Origin: Strigops habroptila
Lineage: Eukaryota; Chordata; Aves; Psittaciformes; Psittacidae
Direction of reading: 5' to 3'
Assembly: GCF_004027225.2 (NCBI RefSeq)
Contig: NC_046360.1
Span: 3,150,001 to 3,214,000, forward strand
Length of the DNA stretch: 64,000 nucleotides
Positions 46,501 to 59,665 of this stretch are shown here, in pieces. Below the pieces are notes generated by a model, which searched no databases, had not been told where the DNA came from, and saw only the letters and a program-made list of their open reading frames with translations. The translations under genes and the position numbers were made by a program. Positions within the stretch are counted from its first letter, which is position 1; every line of letters begins with the position of its first letter.

Positions 46501-48518
46501 GGGGCTGCCAGTTCCTGCTTGCAAAGTTGCTTCAATCAAATACTCCGTGTCGTGGTTCCTGCTCAGATGGTTGTGGATGGGGTGGTTGGGGTTGGGGCAG
46601 GGTATGCCTGTGCTAGTGGGGGTGTTTTTGGACAAAGCTTTAAAAAGCTCACCCACTTTATTGTGGGCACACAGTCCTGCCTCTGCTGATATTTTATACC
46701 CATCTAAAACGTCTGCATTTGGGCTTCGAGTAATTGCTTTGTAAATGAGCTTTAAATAATTACAGGCAAAGCTGCTGGTTCAAGGTCTGATGCTGGTTTA
46801 TAAGGATAGAGCAGGAGATAAATAATCTGCACTTGCTCTGTAGTGCATGGTCAGTATCTAACACAATCTCCCTTCTGACCTGTAACGCAGGGAGTCAGCA
46901 GACAGAGTTGTCCTGCATATGGGCAAATACGAAGAGCTGATCGTCTGCTCCCATGAAATCGCTGCCAGCACAGCCCAGCTCGTAGCTGCCTCCAAGGTAA
47001 GTATCCCAACAAGATTCCTGCATGCAGCTCCTCAAGCTTTAAGGCATTTTGTTCCCACAGTGCTGTCCCATGGATGCTTTCAGGCAGGGGTGTGTGGTTG
47101 TCTGCCAGTCCTGCAGCCTCCTCCCGGAGCAGGGAGGGAGGGAAGCTCTTGCTATTTTGAAGTCAGTCTGTGATTTTAATCCATCTGTCTTCACCTGCAT
47201 TAATATTCCCACACCTTGCCTTGGAAATGAATATGTGTAAAACCTCCTGTCAAGCTGATTATGTAAAGAAAACGTTAATTATTAACGAGAAACCCCAAAT
47301 AAGTGCCTGCAGGAGCCATCATTGAGAATGATGGAGTTTGGTCCTTGCCACCTTGCCTGTTGGTGTGGGTGAAAGCGATGGGTGGAGGTTTCCATAAGCA
47401 AAGGGGGAGGCAGGTTGGGGGAGGAGGACCCACACGGCTTTTTACAGCAGATGGCTTTAAAATTAAGAGCATGGTTAAAAAAGGAGTAGCTCTGTCTTCA
47501 CTGATGCTGCTTATCCGTGTGTGCTCCGATGGGAGCAGAGCTGGTTTGGTGCCCTAGGGCTTGCACACGTCACGTTGCCTGGCTGTGATGGGATCATCAA
47601 GGATAAGTATGTGTCCATCTGTCTGTCCATCCTTTCCAGCCCCAGGTTTTCACATCTAAGGTCCATTCTGACATGGTGTGCTCAGTGTCTTTGCTCTTTG
47701 CAGGTGAAAGCTGAGAAGAGCAGCAGGAACCTGGGCAAGCTCCAGGAATGTTCACGCAATGTCAATGAGATGGCGGCCAATGTGGTGGCTTCCACCAAGT
47801 CAGGACAAGAGCAGATTGAGGAGAAAGGTGAGCTTTTTGCAAAGAAAGGGGGGAGAAAACCCAGCCCAAATCCCTTTCTGCCTTGGTGAACACCCTGAGA
47901 TGTTCAGCCAACTGTGCTTTAGCATATGAGGAGGGTGCACTCAGTGATGACCCTTGCTTTTCTCCACAGACACCATGGACTTCTCAGGCATGTCTCTCAT
48001 CAAGCTGAAGAAGGAAGAGATGGAAACACAGGTATGGACGTGAAGGTGGATTCGGTGCTGCCATTCTCGGGCCAGACTGAGGTCATGATCCAGACCTGCA
48101 CAATGGGAGGGGGTCCCTTCTTTACCAACTTCAGTGTGGAGCTTCAATGGGGATCACACCCTGAGATGCACCGGACTCAGGATGGCTCTTTGGGTGCAGG
48201 TGAAGGTGCTGGAGCTGGAGAAGCGCCTGGAAGGCGAGCGGGTGCGCCTGGGCGAGCTGAGGAAGCAGCACTACGCCCTGGCCGGGACCTACGATGCAGC
48301 AGAGGATGGAGAGGCAAAGCCAGCACCAGCCCCCAGGAGGGGCATCCTCAAGAAGCCCCCGTTGGCTCAGAAACCTGGCCATGGGGAGGTAGGTCCCCAG
48401 GGGGGGTAAATACACATGGAGGGGGGTGTTCACAGCACCAGGGACTGGTATTTTGCTGTCTCCCTTCTTCTCGTTTCAGCCCGAGCAAGACGCCGGCCTG
48501 TACCCACCTCACATGTAG
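30996..48518 (+). CDS. HIP1R: huntingtin-interacting protein 1-related
   Basis: Endocytic adaptor linking clathrin and phosphoinositide membranes to F-actin. The 32 coding exons are 30996-31088, 35846-35909, 36328-36470, 37022-37078, 37329-37409, 37529-37605, 37998-38059, 39131-39271, 39746-39803, 39902-39977, 40174-40311, 40399-40457, 40531-40603, 40960-41143, 41218-41306, 41594-41710, 42154-42255, 42455-42649, 42887-43034, 43313-43399, 43701-43808, 44159-44295, 45033-45143, 45297-45355, 45660-45690, 45820-45882, 46235-46335, 46891-46996, 47704-47827, 47970-48031, 48200-48388 and 48480-48518. They total 3174 nt and 1057 aa (human 1068 as I recall). An N-terminal ANTH domain (about 23-150; KHARRIILGTHHEKGAFTFW) is followed by an acidic linker (EEAPEDEEPENLIEIS) and a long coiled coil (exons 13-19). 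A C-terminal I/LWEQ (THATCH) actin-binding domain follows (FYAKNSRWTEGLISASKA, KYEELIVCSHEIAAS). Intron 1 has a GC donor and intron 2 is U12-like. The tail ends GLYPPHM. Confidence 0.97.
32420..32539. repeat. 60-bp tandem duplication in HIP1R intron 1
   Basis: Two direct copies, 32420-32479 and 32480-32539, each starting CCATTGGATCTAAACC and ending CACCACCCAAAACTG plus two bases. They differ at only a handful of positions. They lie within the 4.76-kb intron 1 and overlap no coding sequence. Confidence 0.9.
36785..37000 (-). mobile_element. CR1 LINE 3'-end fragment, antisense to HIP1R
   Basis: Starts near CCTAGAATGGTTTG and runs through GGAACCTTAGAGCTCATCC, CCAACCCCCTGCCACAGGCAGG, TGGCCTTGAACACTGCC and GGGAAGAGCTTCTTCCTAA. 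It is the reverse complement of an avian CR1 3' end. It occupies the end of HIP1R intron 3, stopping about 20 bp before exon 4. Bases 36812-36934 are the near-perfect reverse complement of a second CR1 at 37752-37874. Confidence 0.92.
37745..37885 (+). mobile_element. CR1 LINE 3'-end fragment, sense to HIP1R
   Basis: Reads GGCTGCCCCATCCCTGGCAATG, GGCCAGGTTGGACACAGGGG and GGGGGTTGGAACTGGATGAG in CR1 sense orientation, in HIP1R intron 6. It is inverted relative to the CR1 at 36785-37000. Over 123 bp I count two mismatches between the two copies. Confidence 0.92.
43144..43170. repeat. short perfect inverted repeat (hairpin)
   Basis: TTTATAGCTCTT at 43144-43155 and its exact reverse complement at 43159-43170, separated by ATG. 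It lies in HIP1R intron 19. It is too short for a microRNA precursor. Confidence 0.75.
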
Positions 48519-49260
48519 CAGGGGCTGGCTGGGTATCCACCAGCTCACGTTGCCTTCGCGCTCGTGTGCCTTCCTGCGCGGGGCCCTCCTCCCGCCCGGA
48601 AAACTGGAGTTTTCTAAGGAATCCTTTATTTTTATTTGTATTTTTCTTCACTTGATTTTTATCTATAGAGCAGGGCAGGGGCTCCCCTGGCCCCCCTCCT
48701 CCTCCTCCAGGTTAATTTAATTTGGGGTTCGTTTGGGTTATATTATTTTGTAAGGACTTTATCAGCACTAGAAGTAACTGTAGCTCTCTACTGTACTGCT
48801 CGGACCCTTTCCAAGAGCTGTTTTTAAAGTAGGAAACTGTTGGGCTTTTCTTGCAACCATTTTTTAATTCCCCTTTTCCAGCCTGAGGAATAATGGGACT
48901 TTATTTCGGCGTGGGATCAGCCCTCAATGGAGAGGGAGACGTTAGCCTTGAGTGGCACAAGGAGCAGGGCTTTTGTAAAGGGAAAAAGCAGTTACTGGCA
49001 CACACTGGCAATAAGGATACAAACATTATTTTTTCCTTTTCTATTTTTTATTACTACAGCACTGTCAGGGGATCAGTTGCGTTATGTTTTATATTTAAGA
49101 GAATTAGCAGAATTAAATCTAACCGTGGCCGATGGGAGCCAGGGGAGGGAGAAGTCTGCAGCAATAAGGAATTATTCAAGTGGAGAGACATTGGTGGGGG
49201 ACAGAAGAAAAAGTCCTGTCAGCTGTATCTTCCCTTGGAGCTACTACCACGATATAGATT

Positions 49261-49266
49261 ATTAAA
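49261..49266 (+). terminator. HIP1R: HIP1R polyadenylation signal (ATTAAA)
   Basis: ATTAAA 743 nt past the stop, followed by a strong G/T-rich element (GTAGATGTTGTGCCTGG from 49282). No AATAAA is seen between the stop and this point. It implies a 3'UTR of about 0.77 kb. Confidence 0.55.
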
Positions 49267-49443
49267 GAAGCAATATTTAAAGTAGATGTTGTGCCTGGTC
49301 AGCTTGTCGGTGGGGAAGGGACCGATGCCAGGGCCATAGCATGGGACTCTGCTGCTTGAAGCAAGCTGGCCCTGAATACTGGGGAGCAAAAGGCAATTAA
49401 GTGCCTTAAAGGAATTAGCTAAAGCACAGGGGCAGGTGCACCC

Positions 49444-49446
<3 letters not shown>

Positions 49447-49477
<31 letters not shown>
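49447..49477. repeat. (TA)n microsatellite
   Basis: A pure TA run of 31 bases just past the HIP1R 3' end, embedded in about 200 bp of degenerate TATATG/GATA sequence (to about 49670). It is likely to be length-polymorphic. Confidence 0.9.
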
Positions 49478-49480
<3 letters not shown>

Positions 49481-52400
49481 CATAAATATATCTTTAAATA
49501 TATAGAGTCATGTTCTGTATATGTGTGGCTTGTATGTATCTGTGTATGGCTCTGTGTGAGCCTATATATGTATTTTTATATATATATGCACGTCTGCATA
49601 TATAGATAGATAGATACACACATGTATTTGAGCATATGGATGTGTATAGGTCCGTATTTATGCAGTTGTATCCATCAGTATAGCTGTAGCACTATGGCAA
49701 GACGAGCCCAGAGTGAGCAGCTCACCCAAGTACAGCAGCAGCACATTAATTACATGGCTTTTATTTCAGCCTTACTGAAAATAAGTCCTTAAATAACTGA
49801 AAATTAGCTGCAGCAGTGTGGGTGCAGGCTCAGTGCTGCCTTCCAGCCAGGCCAGCCCTTACCTGCAGCCTCACAGCTGCACATCAGGACCTTGGCATGC
49901 ACCTGCAAGGAATGTGGATTGTGTTTATTCTGTGAGTAACTGGGAGTATTTGCAGGGCTGTGTCACTGCTCCGCTTGGATGCACCCATGAAATGGTAAGT
50001 TTGAAGCAGTAGGAGCTCAGCAAGAATGCCCATGACAGGGTGAATACAGCACCCTTACATTTAAGAGGAGATTTGTGAGGGTCCTTTTCCAAAAGTCTAG
50101 AATCAACATTTTCATCCTTGTGATCCCCTAAAACAACTACAATCAAATTTCATACAAGCCACAGTAAAAAAAAAAACCCATGACTTTTCATTCCTGTGAT
50201 TAACAATGGGCTATAAAGCAGTTAAGTCTAATTGCTGTATCTCAAGACAGCACATTTGTAAGGTATTTTGTTATTTATTTTAGTGACGAAGCAGTCTCGT
50301 GCTACTAAAGATTTATGAGGTTACATGTCACAAACGAGACTTTTACAGTTTTATGAGCAACAACTACAGGCAGCTTAGAAATCTCACTTCCCAACCAATT
50401 GTACGTACAAAGTGCATCCCACATTAAAAGGCTTTGGTGTTAATACTGGTGTTACTGGACAAGGCAAGCAGCTGATTTAATCCTCCAAATTTCATCAAGA
50501 TCTTGTCCAGCTTGAAGATCTACATCTGTCTCAACCTTTCCATGAAGCTATGGAGAACTTAATTACCGCAGCAATGGATGGGAGCTGGGAGAGGGTTATC
50601 CAGCTGTGTCCTTAGGGTAACTGCTGTCACATTGAGTGGCAATGGCTCTCAGAATAGAGCCGCAACTGTGGCCAGCTCAGTTTTGAGTTTCGTTTCTTTC
50701 AGAAACCTTTTCTCTCAGTACAAGGAAGTGCTTCCCACAATAGCTCGTCATCTATTCATAGACAGTGATAAAGATGTATTGGCTGGGAGGCTGACGTCAT
50801 TCTAACCACTCTCATCATTACATTTCATAATGGAAATACTGATTAATCAAGAACATGAACTTTCAGAATCTCACTACCGTAAGTCTAGCCACTGCTCTAT
50901 TTAAAGAATTCAAGTAAAACGTGGCCTTAAGAATGATGCTGTGGGTAACCATAACTTTGTTAACAGCACTGCAGCTTCACTATGATTTACTTAAACGGAC
51001 ACTTACCAGAGGCTACAGGCCAGAATGTAGAAAGTCTAAAAAATATCAGTAAAAATAAGCTCCAAAGGCCACTTGAAGTGTAACCTATGTGCTGAAGTAA
51101 TTGTTATACCAAAATTAAGATTTTCATAACTCCCTATACTTCTGGGAAGTATTTGCTATTTGTAGCACACAGCAAAACTAAATCACAACTGCAGACTGTG
51201 CATGCAAAGGTTTATTTTGAGACTCCATCAAGGCATCCTGCTGTACAGGATCCAATTTGCTAATGGCTTTTAAATACCATTAGATGTTTAACGTGATGTG
51301 CTACTGACAAGAAGTCTTACTCAGTTCCTGCAATGCCAGCAGTGGAAAATAACCAAGTGAAAAGTTGTCAGATACCACATTCTGCTCCCTTCCACTGAGG
51401 GCAGCACAGTTCTATTTGGTCTTCTTGAAGCAGCTTTCAAGTAGTGTGTTATCAAAGCTCTCTTTTCCCCATCCTTTGGCTCCTGAGCAGCCAAATCTCC
51501 AGTAACCACAAATTAGCTTGAACACAAAGTTGCTCAAGTTCAGTAACAGCATTGCTATAGAGCAGCATTTACAAAACACAAGTGTCTCTTAGATCACTGG
51601 GGAAAGTAAGTCCACTGAAATCAAGCACAGGACTAGAAAACAGCCATTACACCAGCCCAGAGGACATCATTACTACATTTCCTCATTCTCCACAATCATA
51701 TAATCTTCCCAATAAAGTGGTATTACTCCAGTGCTGAGAACTGCACCACTTTGCCACCTCTACAGGACGTGCCCGGCTTCTTTCAAGACTAATGAATCTC
51801 AGAAATGAGCCCATCTGAGCAGTGATTGCTAGGATAATGTGCAGCTTTAAGTGCACATAGCAAGGTGTGGAATTAGCTTATCTGGTGATAGGAAACATTT
51901 TTAGCTTTGAAGGAGAAAGTAATTCCTAACACATCATCTACAAGAGTGCAGAAAAAATAGCCTTGAGCATGTTGGAGGAAATACATACATTTAGTACTAA
52001 TATCACTAAAATAATAGTACTAAATAGCCTTTAGCTTACAGCTGGGTCCAGGGGGCAAGGAACACCCTACTAAGCCTTCCAGCCTCAGTAGGCTGCTATT
52101 TGTCCTGCAGGTAGGGGGAAAAATGGAGATTTGCCTTCAAATGAGGTTGAGAGCCCACCAGAAGCTGCCCATTAGGGACAAGCTGTCAACTGCAGCACCA
52201 GAGTCTCGATAAGGCTACTCTAAAACTTGAGACAAAATCTTGCAAAAGAGCTCAAAGTAACACACGTCTTGTTTCTAGTGACAAAGTCCCTGAGCAGTGA
52301 ACAGTCATACCTGTAGAAGACTTGTATCGGGGTTGATCAACACAACTGAAGAGGACTTGAGGAGTCCAGGATCTGTGTAGGCTTGCACGGCCTCCGAAGC

Positions 52401-54185
52401 CAGCTTCCAAAGAGAAGGGACAAGTCAAGACCACACCACTTGCCTCCTTTGTGTTACTCTGATTTTTGTTACCCGTTACACAGCTGACACACGAGGCCCC
52501 TACCCAGGGAGGTCTGACCCCACAGGGTTACCTCTCCTTTGCCCAGGGAACGATCCCACTCAGAACCACCTCCTGCTGCACATGAGCCACAGGGAAGGGC
52601 CACCCGAACCCCAGATTTGGAACTTGTTGAAGTTTGGCATGTACCTTCTTCAAGCTGCAAAACACGGGCGTTGCTGCAAAGTGTCAGGAGAGCTGAGTTG
52701 AACTGCAGCTTTTACATAACAGCATCTCCTTCCCTCGCCCACCTGCACTGAGTCAGCACAGCAAGTTTTCCTCATCCGCACTTTCCCATTTCTGCATCAG
52801 CAGAAGGGTATCAGATCTCTGTAGCCACCACAAAAGAACGCATCAAGAAACAGTTAAAAAAAGGATTTTCCTCCGTGTATTATCACTCTGCAGTAGGACT
52901 TCTTTTTTACGTTGCTACTAAAGCAACAGATAACACAGAAAATTACATCAGGTCTTTTCTGCCCTCTGACTCATGTTCCTAAATAACTCTGGTTGACTCA
53001 TTTCTCCTGACTTGGCTGGAATCTAAGTTTTTCCTCTTTTAACAAATAGAAGTGGCTTTCCCCTTTCCTTCAGCTTTTCTAAATGCAGATTCTGAATACT
53101 TCCACTATTCCCAATTGTAGGAAACGAAAACAAAAGCAAAGGGATTCCACCTGCCAAGACAGTCTACCTACCTCACTGCCACGATTACAATGTGCAGAAC
53201 CTACTCTGAACATACCTATCCCTGCATCAGCAACATACTAAATGGACTCACTACATCCAGCCACTAAAAACATGGCCAACAGATTTACTATGAATAATTA
53301 AGGCTATTTTCTCGCAAATTTATGTTCTACGTTCACCTATACCTGCTTTTATATCACTTCAGAAGCAGCAGTATTAAGTATTGAAAAACATTAACATAAC
53401 TGTGATTAAATGAAGCCACAACGGGAACACACCACCAAGAGAGATATGCTATTTTATTTAAAATCAGACCACAGTAGATTACAGAAAGACTTCTTATGCA
53501 AACAAATCCACTGTATGTTTCACAACTTGCTCGGCATAGAAAACCGCCCCTTTATTAGACTGTCCAGGATTACACAGAGGAACTGTTCAGGTGCAGGACA
53601 ACTCTACCTCCTCCGAACTCGATGTTTATGAAGTAGCTCTATATTCAGGCTAAAAGAATTGTTGATTTGAGCTCTGTAAGTCATTATTCCAGTTTGAGAG
53701 GGCAGAGAAGTCCCAAAAGAGGTCGAGACTGAGGTTGTGGAAGTTGGGGCACTAAACATAATGGTTATCCATGACTGGGCTGTGCCCAGGGCTCTGCCCC
53801 CTGGCATCACATGAAATCTTATATTCTAAATAGTCCCTCCATGGTCACCGGTACAAAGGTGACCTGTGTGGATCAGCTGTGCCACAACTGACTCCGCTTC
53901 CTCTAAGAGGCAGCACTGAAGTGCAGCAAAACTCATCCTTGAGTTAGAACCCTCCAATGCTGATCATCAATCAAACAACCACATACAACCGAATTAGTCA
54001 TAACTTACAAAACTGCATACAAAAGACTGGCAAAAGTAATGCCATCCAAAGAGAGCATTTCAACGCTACCAACACTCTACAGCCGTGTTACACATCGTAT
54101 TTCAAAGGTTTTTCTCCACTCCAATTGCTTTGGGGAAGTATATGCTATTTGCAGCAGACATTAAAAATCCTCAAGACAACATTAT

Positions 54186-54202
54186 AATATATATATATAT
54201 AT
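54186..54202. repeat. short (TA)n microsatellite
   Basis: A short TA run followed by a T tract in the HIP1R-VPS37B intergenic region. It has no other visible feature. Confidence 0.8.
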
Positions 54203-57189
54203 TTTTTTGGCAAGCATACTGAGCCACCCCCTCTCAAGTCTCAGCTTGCCTATGGCATTTTAATCTCACTATCTTATAAACAGTGCAAATTAGTATGATT
54301 CTAACATCCTAGCCATAGCAGAATTTATTTATTAGCTATAACAGAACAGGAGAAGCTGCCGAAGGGCAAGAGGTTGAAAGCACTGACACATCTCTTGCCC
54401 AGCTCCTTCAGGTTAGTGTTTTGTAGACAGGATTTTAAACAGCTTTCCACAGTCATCCTTCTCCCTTACCCTTAAACATTACCAGCAGTCAAGTATTTAT
54501 TTACAGTTTGTGCGCACATACACACACGATTAATGGCAAAATGTTTTTCCATGAGCAGCTGGATTTCAGTTATGAGATTGCTATAACTGAAACATCACAT
54601 TAGTTACATTATCTATGTTCAAACTTATCCATCGGTGAAGGCAACTATAAGCTTACAAATAGCAGATACGGCCTTTGTTTCTTCTGAAGTATGAGGGTGA
54701 GTTTTCTGTAAAACAAAGTGCTCTTGAAGAGCCCCTGAATTAGAGTTAAGCAATGGCCATTCAAATGATAAAAATGCTATTATCCTAGTATTACAATCAC
54801 AGGTAGTGATCCTAAGGCACATCAGCCACATGCATATGCAATAATGCATTGTTTTGCTTTCAGACAGAAAAATTGCATTAGCTTTGTCTGTATTTCGTTT
54901 GCACAAGAGTTTGTTTCTAGATAAAGTATCCCTGAAAGGTCACGTTATCACAAAAGGTACCAAAAAGAGAGAAAATTTAACAAGTAGTAAAAATATTTTT
55001 GGACTACTAATACCAATAAAGTTAGATACAGAAAACGCAGTGCAAATTCACAACACACTTATCTATCACCTCCATCACTTCTGAGGATGTTCAACCCTTG
55101 GAAAAAAAGTTGGCACTTGATAAGTGTATAAAATATACCTGGTTGGTTGTATTAAGTGTTAGCAAAACTGATCTCAGAGTGTTTTAGTTGTTGTGTAGCA
55201 GGCTCAAAGTACGGGTTTCTGTACTCTGTCACCACCCCGGTAGCCCCCAGCCACTTTAATTCTTTCTAGGACAACAAATCATTTCTACAGCAGACTTATG
55301 TTTAGCATCCAGATACAACAGTTGCCATCCAAATACCAGCACTAATAGCACAGCAAAATTACTTTGAAACGAGTCATAATTAACCATGCTGATACGAAGC
55401 TTCAGTGAGAAAATAATACCAAGAAAAGATATTACACTAGTTTTTAAAAACACACATCCTGTACCATCACTAGAATACAGAAAAAACACACTTTGCAAAC
55501 AAATCCAATGCACATTGCTTCACAAAATTCCCCATCTACAGAAGGTTTCCAGACTTGCACTGGGGAATTGGTTCAGATGCCAGTAACACTGACCCAACCT
55601 TCTGCCCTTTGTGCTCAGAAGGCAAAACAAGCCAAATAACCATATTTCAGAATAGAGAGCTTCCTGTTATGAGCTTCATTTCAGATTAGTATTTGCTAGC
55701 AACCGCCACACTCCAGAGGAAATGATTAAGGGACAATCAAGGGCCTTACGTAAAGGAAAAAAGAAGAGACTTTCTATTTTGACTGATGCTGTTTGTAGGA
55801 CAGACTGCCAAAAATGAAGTGCATTCCAGGAGAATGGTATGAAAATGTTTTAAAGTCATGCAGGGGCAATGACAGATTCTGGACTGACTGGTAACGAATT
55901 TAGGGATACATTCTGTGCAAGCAACAAGTGCTAAGACTCCCCCCCCACCAATGCTCGATTAAAACACCAGCAGATGTCTGCACCTTGGGTTTCAAGAGTC
56001 ACATTGAGAGTGAAATCTGAGCTCCTCTAAAAAGCCTCCTTGTCCAGTGGCAGAAGTCAAGAATAGACTATGTAAGATGCAAACAGCCACCATGGAGTTC
56101 AAAAAGCTTCTCTGTTCTGCCTGCTTGCAGAGAAACATTAACTGTAAATTCCAGATAGATGGGCATGCCAAAGACTGTAGAACTAAAGAAAATGGGTAAG
56201 TTAAAAATAGTTCTGCCAAGCGAGAGATTGAAGGATAAAATGAAACTCTGGAGCTTCAAGTGGGCAATTACATGATATGAAAACACAGTATTTGATTAAG
56301 AAATACCCTGCCTGGGTTCCTGGAATCACATGATATCAAAAGCTAAGCACCTGTGTAAAAAAATCACTTCTGTATTCAAGGTGTGGAGAAGAAAAAAATA
56401 ACAACATAAAAAAAAGTTTTTAACAGGCAAGGAAATAAAATTGCCTGGTAAAGTTTCTATAAAACTCTAAACTGGCTCTACAAACAGTTTAGTTTAATTT
56501 CAAGAGACCAGGATATCAAGCTATTTAGGAGTGGGAGGAGTGCGTACTTTTGTTATGAAAAGCCTAAGGTAACAACTGAAATGTAGGAATGAAACTCTTG
56601 TAACTTGCACTGCCTAAAAACCATGCAACATTTTCTGACAAGAGTTTCAGCTCAGCGAGCTCTAAAAACGTGTACCTGGCCACAAATGCCACTGTCTGGG
56701 CACACTGCAAAGGAAGCTGATGCGGCCCACTGCAGCTCTGTGCCCAGTATTCAGATCTGGTTGTTACTATCCACACACCAGCACTGATCAGTAATTCTTT
56801 AGAGAGACAAATAGCTCCGAGTTTGCCACTCATACATCCAGCTGCGATGGGAATACATCGGAAGGGGATGCTGAGTTACCATCTCTAAAGAATTCTGAGC
56901 TCGATTCGATTTGTAACATCAGGAAATCCACCGTGCAACCTTTCACTATTTGATGGATTTACAAACTTGAGACCCTATCACCTTCCCAGACAAACCTCGT
57001 TGTCAAACTGATCTCTGAAAACAAAAATAATCACATTTACCAAACGCAATTGCAAACCTCTGTGCCACAGCTCGAATTTTGTACTCCATTGTGCAAAGAA
57101 CAGAGGTTTTCCATTGCTTACATGAAGTCTCTGACGGGGAGAAAAAGGATATATAAGCACCAATACATAAGTTAGGCGCACCAAAATAT

Positions 57190-59665
57190 TCACTGGAGGA
57201 TAAAGCCAGGATGTGGTGGAAGGCGAGGTGGTCTTTGGGGAAGAGCTGGAGGATACTGTGGTACAAACTGAGATGGGTATCCCGGCTGTGGCATTTGACT
57301 CGCAGACTGAACTCCTGGTCGAGGCGGGAGAGGAGGATACGGAGCACCTGGATAAGAAAGAGCTGGTCCTGAACTCATGGCTGCAGTAAACGGAGTAGGA
57401 AAGCGTCCTGCTGGGACTGAAGAAGGTGGAGGGGGTGGTATTCGTCGGGGTACGACTGAAGGAGTGTTTGCATCCGAAGTGTAGGAATCTTGAGGTGCTG
57501 GTGTTGTCTCGGGTGCTCTGGGCTGAGCCTGTGGCTGAACCTGCGGAAGTCTCTGTCCTTTGAGCACCATTTCTTGCAGCTTCTCAATTTTTACACGTCG
57601 CAGGTGAGCCAGTTTACGCTTGCTCTGGTACTCATCAATGAAGGAATCCAGTGGTATTTCACCATCAAGAAATTTTTCTGCCATATTCTGTCAAACATGG
57701 AACAATAGCTTAGAAAATGGCATACTGCAAAGGAATCTAAATGGCTTATATCCTAAAAATAGCCTGTGATTTTCTAGCTTGCATATGGAAGATGACTGGC
57801 ATACTAAAAATTCTGAGCAGCATTTTGAGTTAGTTATTACTCAGAAGCACTGGGAGTTAAATATAATCTCTGCTTAAAATTTATACTGAAGAAACAGCAG
57901 TAAGAACATCTGAATCTAGCTCTGAACATTCCCCTGATCATCAGAGGTGGGAACAGACCAAATTCAACAGCTTTCCAGATTGTCAGCTAAGCTGAGTTAC
58001 AGCTCAGGACTGCTTGCAACGCCAACAGAAACACTGAGAACTCTGCAAGACTCAGTACAGAGAGGCAGGTTATTGCTTAAGTCAGGTTTCATACTTGTGG
58101 CTTTGGGTAAATGATGTTTAATTATTAAGGGAGGTGACCATACCTACAATCACAAAGTTCAACTTGCCCTGGGAATGTCTTTTTGTGGTCACAACTCAAG
58201 GCCAGTAAGCAGATTTCTTCCCCTGATACAGGTATAGAAAATGTCCTACAGACAAATCAGCAAACAAAACCAAACACTTCCATTATCCCCAAATAGACCA
58301 TTCTTCAAGCACTTGTGTCACAGCAAATGGTGACCACTGGCCCTTGAGAGATACGTGGAAATCATAATGGAATATTTCACCAGAAATGCTGGACAAAAAA
58401 CCCGTGCAGGCACAGTTTTTCATTAGGTTACTGACATTTGTAATGGATTAATACATACACCAGGCAAACACCATTAAAAAAACATCCCATATTGATACAC
58501 TATGAATTTGAAGAAAATGCAAGGAACTAAGACAGTTTGGCTTTCTTTTCTGAAAAGGAGCATTTCTCTCTTAAACTTCAAAGACATTAAGAGTGAAAAA
58601 ATCACTTGGATAAAAAAAAAATCTTGCTGAAAACAAATAGCTGTTTATTGATGTTCAAAGCAAAGATCAGACCATATTCTTTAAAAGATCCCTTTCATCT
58701 ATTACATGTTCAACACTTCACTGCAGCTTTGTACACATGAAGTCTCCAGTAATGTGTGTAAGTGGCAGAATTGAAGTGTGCTGTCATTACCTCTGTGTCT
58801 TCCTCAATCTTAGCCCCCTCTGTCTGAAGCAGCGCTAGCAGTGTCTCCAGTGAAGCATTACTGGATTGTCTGTCTGTGATGGCACAAAAAGAACAGTAAA
58901 TGTCAGCTGGCTCTAAGGGACTTTGAAGCTATACAGCCTCAGCAAGCAGAAGAATTTCTAAGGCACATATGTACAACAAGCACACTCCATTGTTCAAGAC
59001 AGGATGTTCTACAGTAAGAAAATAGATTAAGTAGTTCAGGGATATGGTCAGAATGCTAAAAGCTGAAATGTAATTACAATGCTGTAATATCAAAAGACAA
59101 AGCACTTGAGCAAGTGTGGTATCAGACGTACAATACTTCGTGATTCAGTTTGAAATGAGAAAGTTAAATGCAATATTCTGTTTGATTTATGCTTAGCCAC
59201 TGAAAATTCAAACTGTTTTGCTTCTTAGCAAAGTAAATGAATTTTATCTTAGAGTAGATCAACAGCAGACAGCTAACCACACAGAAAGAATCCACAGTAT
59301 CTGTTACTAGGTGTAACATACTTAATAAATCATTGGAAGCATGATCTATTTCAAAGCTACACGAGAATGACATTTCATTTTGTACCCTGATTCACACAGC
59401 TAAAAATGAGACACCAAAAACCAAACAAAACATGCAACAGATTTACATTCACTTAGAAAACAGCAAATCAGAACTGTCAACAGAAAACGTTACCTAGTTT
59501 TGTTTTCTTTATCTGGTATGCTTCAAAAAGAACTTGCAGCTCCCGGTATTTTTCAGTCAAGTTTGATTTCAAAGACTCCAACTTTGGCTGGTACAACAGA
59601 TTGCCTTCTGCCAGGCTGCGGTTACTGGCAAGAGTCATGTCCTTGCTGTGCTGAACATTTTGGGC
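57190..59665 (-). CDS. VPS37B: VPS37B, ESCRT-I subunit (5' exon outside window)
   Basis: Subunit of ESCRT-I (with TSG101, VPS28 and MVB12 or UBAP1), which sorts ubiquitinated cargo into multivesicular endosomes. Three coding exons are present in transcript order: 59494-59665, 58791-58873 and 57190-57687. They give 753 nt, or 250 aa plus stop. The first begins AQNVQHSKDMTLASNRSLAE in phase 0. Human VPS37B has about 36 residues ahead of this point, so full length would be about 286 aa (human 285). The first two exons and the start of the third form the Mod(r) helical core (LTEKYRELQVLFEAYQIKK; SFIDEYQSKRKLAHLRR). The rest is a proline-rich tail (RRIPPPPPSSVPAGRF) ending HPGFILQ, the conserved C-terminus. 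Both introns are GT-AG. Exon 1 is not in the window. Confidence 0.95.

Larger units (their letters stand above)
49290..57189. other. convergent intergenic region and VPS37B 3'UTR
   Basis: About 7.9 kb of AT-rich DNA between the 3' ends of HIP1R (plus) and VPS37B (minus). The right part must contain the VPS37B 3'UTR, but several TTTATT strings (minus-strand AATAAA, for example 50274-50279 and 51211-51216) make its end unclear. I see no coding exon; open frames here are short and unlike any protein I know. Confidence 0.5.
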
